A model generated the notes under the pieces. The model saw nothing but the letters and a program-made list of their open reading frames with translations, did no database searches and had not been told where the DNA came from. From the IMG/VR virus record IMGVR_UViG_3300029319_000017, positions 1-64,000 of that record: a DNA stretch of 64,000 nt. One strand, 5' to 3'. Made by a program: the position numbers and the translations under genes. Each line of letters opens with the position of its first letter. The first letter of the stretch is position 1. The DNA is from a virus. This document shows positions 60,494 to 64,000 of the stretch, in pieces.

Positions 60494-60828
60494 TATGTAG
60501 TAGTTACAGTATTATCAGCTGTTTTAAAATATGCAATACATGCACCACTAGTAAGTTTTAATGTTGAAAAATCTCCAAAGATAGTTAAACCTTCAGGAAA
60601 TGTTTCACCTATTATTGTGTCTCCACTCCAATTACTTGTAGCAGTGTTTGTAGCAAATACTGTATTTTCTATAAATGTGATTGCACTCCAATTACCTGCT
60701 GCAGCATGCTCATCAGTATCACTTATAAAATACGCACCAAACTCTCCATTACCTACATTTGCTGTTTTTGCAGTTGATTGGCTTATATTTACTAGTGTTT
60801 GGTCTATTACGCCTAATTGTCTTCCCAT
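60493..60828 (-). CDS. Small structural protein, 111 aa
   Basis: The 111-residue protein is beta-rich and Ala/Thr/Asn-rich (GNWSAITFIENTVFATNTAT, TIIGETFPEGLTIFGDFSTL) with no signal peptide or enzyme motif. It looks like a minor appendage or decoration protein and is translationally coupled to the genes on both sides by TAATG. The family is not recognised. Confidence 0.5.
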   Translation of the reverse strand: MGRQLGVIDQTLVNISQSTAKTANVGNGEFGAYFISDTDEHAAAGNWSAITFIENTVFATNTATSNWSGDTIIGETFPEGLTIFGDFSTLKLTSGACIAYFKTADNTVTTT

Positions 60829-61241
60829 TATATAATTATTTTTTCTAAGTTATTAATTTGTCTTGCTGTTACTTCGTTTGGAATTAAATCCTTTGGTAAA
60901 GAGTTTAGTTTAATAGGTTTAGCGCTTTCTTTTAATAATTTTTGCACATCTTCAATTTGATTTTTTCTTTCTGCTATTAAACTTGCATTTCTAGTTTCCA
61001 TTTCTTTTACAGCTTCTGTATCATTTGCATCTTGTGCTGCTCTTATTTCTGCAGCAAACTTTACAAACTCTTCAGAAGGTTGTCCTAACTTTTCTACATT
61101 CTTTAAATGATCTTGTAGTTTGTTAATATTTTTAGATACTATAAAAGCAAAGTCTTTACCTTTTATATCTTGAGTTGCAAATAAACCATTCATTAGATCT
61201 ACTAACTCACCATTTGTTGTTTTTAATTCTATTGTTGCCAT
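60828..61241 (-). CDS. Hypothetical helical protein, 137 aa
   Basis: The 137-residue acidic and basic helical protein (EEFVKFAAEIRAAQDANDTE, NASLIAERKNQIEDVQKLLK) is likely coiled-coil. It resembles small tail-assembly or chaperone proteins of siphophages (DUF1617-like by impression, not verified). It lies between tail-fibre genes and is coupled to the next by TAATG. A chaperone for the fibre is a plausible role. Confidence 0.5.
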   Translation of the reverse strand: MATIELKTTNGELVDLMNGLFATQDIKGKDFAFIVSKNINKLQDHLKNVEKLGQPSEEFVKFAAEIRAAQDANDTEAVKEMETRNASLIAERKNQIEDVQKLLKESAKPIKLNSLPKDLIPNEVTARQINNLEKIII

Positions 61242-61271
61242 ATATATATTGATTTAAATTAATTTTAGTTA

Positions 61272-62690
61272 TTAAGAAATTGCACCACCAACAGTAGATA
61301 GTAATACCCACTTTCTAGTAGCATCTGCATACATAAATGTAGCAGTATCTCCTGCGTCCGCGCACGTAACGCTTGTACCTCCTGTATATGTTCCTGGGGT
61401 TATTACTAAATCTCCCCCATCAACAATAAATACAAAAGTTTTTATTTGTCCTGGTGTTCCATCTGCTAATGTAACAGTAAACGATCCTGACGTTGTATCA
61501 CAAAGAGTTACTGCAGTGTTTACACTTGCAGCACCTGCGCTTGTTACAGTATCAAAACTATTTAATGTTAAAAATCCTGCACTACCACTACCAATACTTA
61601 CATTTTGATTTGTGTCAATTGATATTGCATTAGTTGCTGTTCCTCCAGAATTATTTGTTTTTAAATAAATATTTCCAGCTGCTCCTGATGCTGCATCTCC
61701 TGCAGTTAAAGTTATATCACCTCCAGTTCCTGATCCTGATCCGTCTCCAGCTCCAATACTAATATCTCCTCCATTTCCATTTCCACCTCCACAGTCTGCA
61801 CCATCAATTACAAAGTCCATCCCATTTACACCACTACTAGAATTAGCTATATCAATTGTACCGCCTTTACCATAGTTATTTGTATTACCCATACTAATAC
61901 CTACTGTAGAATTACCTACTAAGTTTACTTGTCCTAAAGTACTAGGTAAAGTTGGAGTACTATCACCAATAAATACTCTACCATTTGCATCTACGTGAAC
62001 ACCTTCTGATGATCCATCCCCACTTAAAAAACTATTTCCTGCAGCATCATCTAAATTAATATTATGAGTATTACAATCTAAAACTGCACTTAAACTATTT
62101 GTAGAAGCTACTTCTAAGTTTATATTACCTGGTGTAGTAGCTGCATCTACAGTTATTGTTCCACCTGTACTTGTAATTGCACCTACACTAGGATATCCGT
62201 TAGTAGTATTACCAACTAATATATTACCATTTGCAGTTAAAGCTGCTTCTGAAATTGTGTTAGCTGCACTACCATATAATACAGATCCTGTTGTTATACC
62301 TGATATACCAGTACCTCCTCTTAATACAGATAAAGTTCCTGTTACTGTACCATCTAAAGATACAGAAGATAAAAATCCAGATGTTGTATTATCACAATTA
62401 TTAAGATCTATTCCTGACTCAACCAATGTCAAAACTAAATTATTGCTTGAAGTTGTAACAGTTAATTTTGTATCATCAGCAGATTTAAGACCTTTTAAAT
62501 TTATTTGATTACTGTTTGTAACACTTACATATAATCCTTCACTTCCTGTTCCTAAAGTTGATAAAGAAGGAAATAAAGATTGAGCTTGTAATTTTTTAGC
62601 TTTTTTTGTGCTGCTATTTGCTACTAATAAAAAATCTGTTGATGCTACAGATGCTTTTGATAAAGTGGTTAATGATGTTATTTCTGCCAT
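61272..62690 (-). CDS. Repetitive tail-fibre protein, 472 aa
   Basis: The 472-residue protein has Thr/Ser/Asn/Gly-rich strands (TGSEGLYVSVTNSNQINLKG, GVLRGGTGISGITTGSVLYG-like blocks) and a glycine-rich stretch (GGNGNGGDISIGAGDGSGSG). The N-terminus (MAEITSLTTLSKASVASTDF) resembles fibres that attach through a helical base. The C-terminus (LVITPGTYTGGTSVTCADAG) is probably the tip. A receptor-binding or appendage role is likely. Confidence 0.65.
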   Translation of the reverse strand: MAEITSLTTLSKASVASTDFLLVANSSTKKAKKLQAQSLFPSLSTLGTGSEGLYVSVTNSNQINLKGLKSADDTKLTVTTSSNNLVLTLVESGIDLNNCDNTTSGFLSSVSLDGTVTGTLSVLRGGTGISGITTGSVLYGSAANTISEAALTANGNILVGNTTNGYPSVGAITSTGGTITVDAATTPGNINLEVASTNSLSAVLDCNTHNINLDDAAGNSFLSGDGSSEGVHVDANGRVFIGDSTPTLPSTLGQVNLVGNSTVGISMGNTNNYGKGGTIDIANSSSGVNGMDFVIDGADCGGGNGNGGDISIGAGDGSGSGTGGDITLTAGDAASGAAGNIYLKTNNSGGTATNAISIDTNQNVSIGSGSAGFLTLNSFDTVTSAGAASVNTAVTLCDTTSGSFTVTLADGTPGQIKTFVFIVDGGDLVITPGTYTGGTSVTCADAGDTATFMYADATRKWVLLSTVGGAIS

Positions 62691-62705
62691 GTTTTTTTTA
62701 TTTTA

Positions 62706-64000
62706 TTAAATGCTATCGTCTGTTGTTATATCATCTCCGTCTACTTCTATATTAATTCCCCCAACTTGAATGCCATTATCTACTATATTATAAGTATATG
62801 GCTCTATTGGTTCTACATTACTTCCGATAACTGTATTATTATTACCTACTATGTATGAGCAAGGATTACATGATTTACAGTATTCACTTGCAAATTTATA
62901 AAATTTATCTAAATAATTTGTTGTTTCTGTTATAATTTTTGGATCTACACATATATCCCAATTTCTAGCCCCATTTCCATAAGGGTTTCCACATTGTGTT
63001 CCACAATCATTATTTGCTATATGAAATGTACCTGGAGAAACATCTCCTAACCAAGGTAATGTTACATTGTATTTAACATATGTATTAGGACCATAAGATC
63101 CATTTCCTTGTCCTGTTGTAGGATCAACTGTAAATTCTATACTACCTCCTTCTTTCCAAATATCTTCACATGTTTTCTTTTCAGGATAATCTGGTGTTCC
63201 TGAGTCTGCACAATTGTGTATACAATCTAATCCGTTTTTGTCTGTTAAATATTTTATAAAAGACATAATTGCTAAATTTCTATCTTCACAATTATCTTTT
63301 GATCCACCTAATAATCTTGTATACCAATTACCTACACCATTATACATACAATCTGTTATGTATTTTTGTTTTTGCACTCTATTTCTAGGCAAACATTCTG
63401 GTTGATCTAATTCAAATTCACATACACCTTGATCTGTAGCACTGCCTGTACTTAATATAAACCAGTTATTTTCATCAGGCATAACAGTGCTATCTTGTAT
63501 TAAATTATAAACAATATTTTTACTTCCAGATCCGTAACCTGTATAATTATTAGCATAAATATTAAAACATCCAACATTAGCATGATGCTGTGATACTCCT
63601 GATACATTTACTAATGGAGGAGTAGTATTAACATTTTCACCTGTATCTTGACTTGGACTGTTATAATCTATACTTCCTACTTGTCTTACTTCATAGTTAT
63701 AACATATTTTACCCCCTTCTTGTGGAATAGCTAATTCTAAAATATAATTACCATATCCAATATTTTCATTTACAGTGTCTAAAGGTTGAGATAAACTAAC
63801 CCATAAACCTGGAGGACTTAATGTATTTGGATTTAATCCTCCATTACTATCCCATGTACCAAAAGATGTATTATTATAGTTTTGAGCATCTAACCCTGTA
63901 ACCTTTGTTTCTGCTATTGGAGTTAAATCCATTGTTTCTGATATAGGAAAAGTATATTGATCTGGACTATATCCTTGAACTGTACCTCCTCCAGAAGGTT
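62706..64000 (-). CDS. Cysteine-rich structural protein, cut by the right edge
   Basis: The frame stays open to position 64000, continuing through PSGGGTVQGYSPDQYTFPIS upstream of the first ATG (63932), so the true start is outside the window. At least 430 residues are visible. The protein has cysteine pairs (CIHNCADSG, CGTQCGNP, CKSCNPC), probably disulphides or metal sites. It is beta-rich at the start and end (PLDTVNENIGYGNYILELAI, YNIVDNGIQVGGINIEVDGD). A tail or fibre component is likely. Confidence 0.65.
   Translation of the reverse strand, partial: PSGGGTVQGYSPDQYTFPISETMDLTPIAETKVTGLDAQNYNNTSFGTWDSNGGLNPNTLSPPGLWVSLSQPLDTVNENIGYGNYILELAIPQEGGKICYNYEVRQVGSIDYNSPSQDTGENVNTTPPLVNVSGVSQHHANVGCFNIYANNYTGYGSGSKNIVYNLIQDSTVMPDENNWFILSTGSATDQGVCEFELDQPECLPRNRVQKQKYITDCMYNGVGNWYTRLLGGSKDNCEDRNLAIMSFIKYLTDKNGLDCIHNCADSGTPDYPEKKTCEDIWKEGGSIEFTVDPTTGQGNGSYGPNTYVKYNVTLPWLGDVSPGTFHIANNDCGTQCGNPYGNGARNWDICVDPKIITETTNYLDKFYKFASEYCKSCNPCSYIVGNNNTVIGSNVEPIEPYTYNIVDNGIQVGGINIEVDGDDITTDDSI

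Overview
The window is most likely part of a lytic, AT-rich crAss-like phage (Crassvirales-type podovirus) infecting a Bacteroidota host, probably a marine or aquatic flavobacterium. Four things point this way. A 4,786-residue virion-type protein carries the motif SDFDIDKL, the DxDxD catalytic signature of crAss-like giant RNA polymerases. It is preceded by the crAss-like order ring protein, very large tail protein, cargo proteins. The clearest promoter has the Bacteroidota -7 element TAnnTTTG. One secreted protein ends like a Bacteroidota type IX sorting domain. The genes lack Shine-Dalgarno sites and have A/T-rich leaders, as usual in that phylum. No integrase, tRNA, IS element or CRISPR array was seen.

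Layout. Positions 1-17626 (+ strand) are the replication and early-to-middle module. It opens with four overlapping microgenes, two proteins of unknown role and a promoter/leader/terminator region (1420-1581). Then come a family A DNA polymerase, a stand-alone DnaA domain IV protein, an SF2 helicase, a replication initiator or loader candidate, a DnaB-like helicase, a spore photoproduct lyase-like radical SAM enzyme, a Sak4-like RecA-core ATPase, an SSB-like protein, a second structured gap (9837-10020), a primase, a DUF1064-type nuclease, rIIA- and rIIB-like proteins, a FEN-type 5'-3' exonuclease and a MazG-like protein. The module ends at a hairpin where it converges with the late genes.

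Positions 17665-64000 (- strand, read right to left) are the late module. From the right edge come tail-fibre-like proteins, a group of envelope proteins (outer-membrane barrel, LDL-A-like secreted protein, holins, thioredoxin-like protein without cysteines, L,D-transpeptidase-like lysin), small basic proteins, a metallophosphoesterase, ring/connector proteins, the 2,087-aa tail protein, two cargo proteins, the giant RNA polymerase and a 1,666-aa protein with a PD-(D/E)XK nuclease motif. Terminase, portal and major capsid genes were not found and should lie outside the window.

How it works together (inference). The polymerase, cargo proteins and probably the nuclease protein are packaged and delivered into the cell, where the polymerase transcribes early genes. 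The + strand module copies, repairs and recombines the genome. The late strand builds particles, modifies the envelope and lyses the cell. Late genes are packed so tightly, many joined at TAATG stop-start junctions, that only two non-coding gaps over 100 bases exist in 64 kb.
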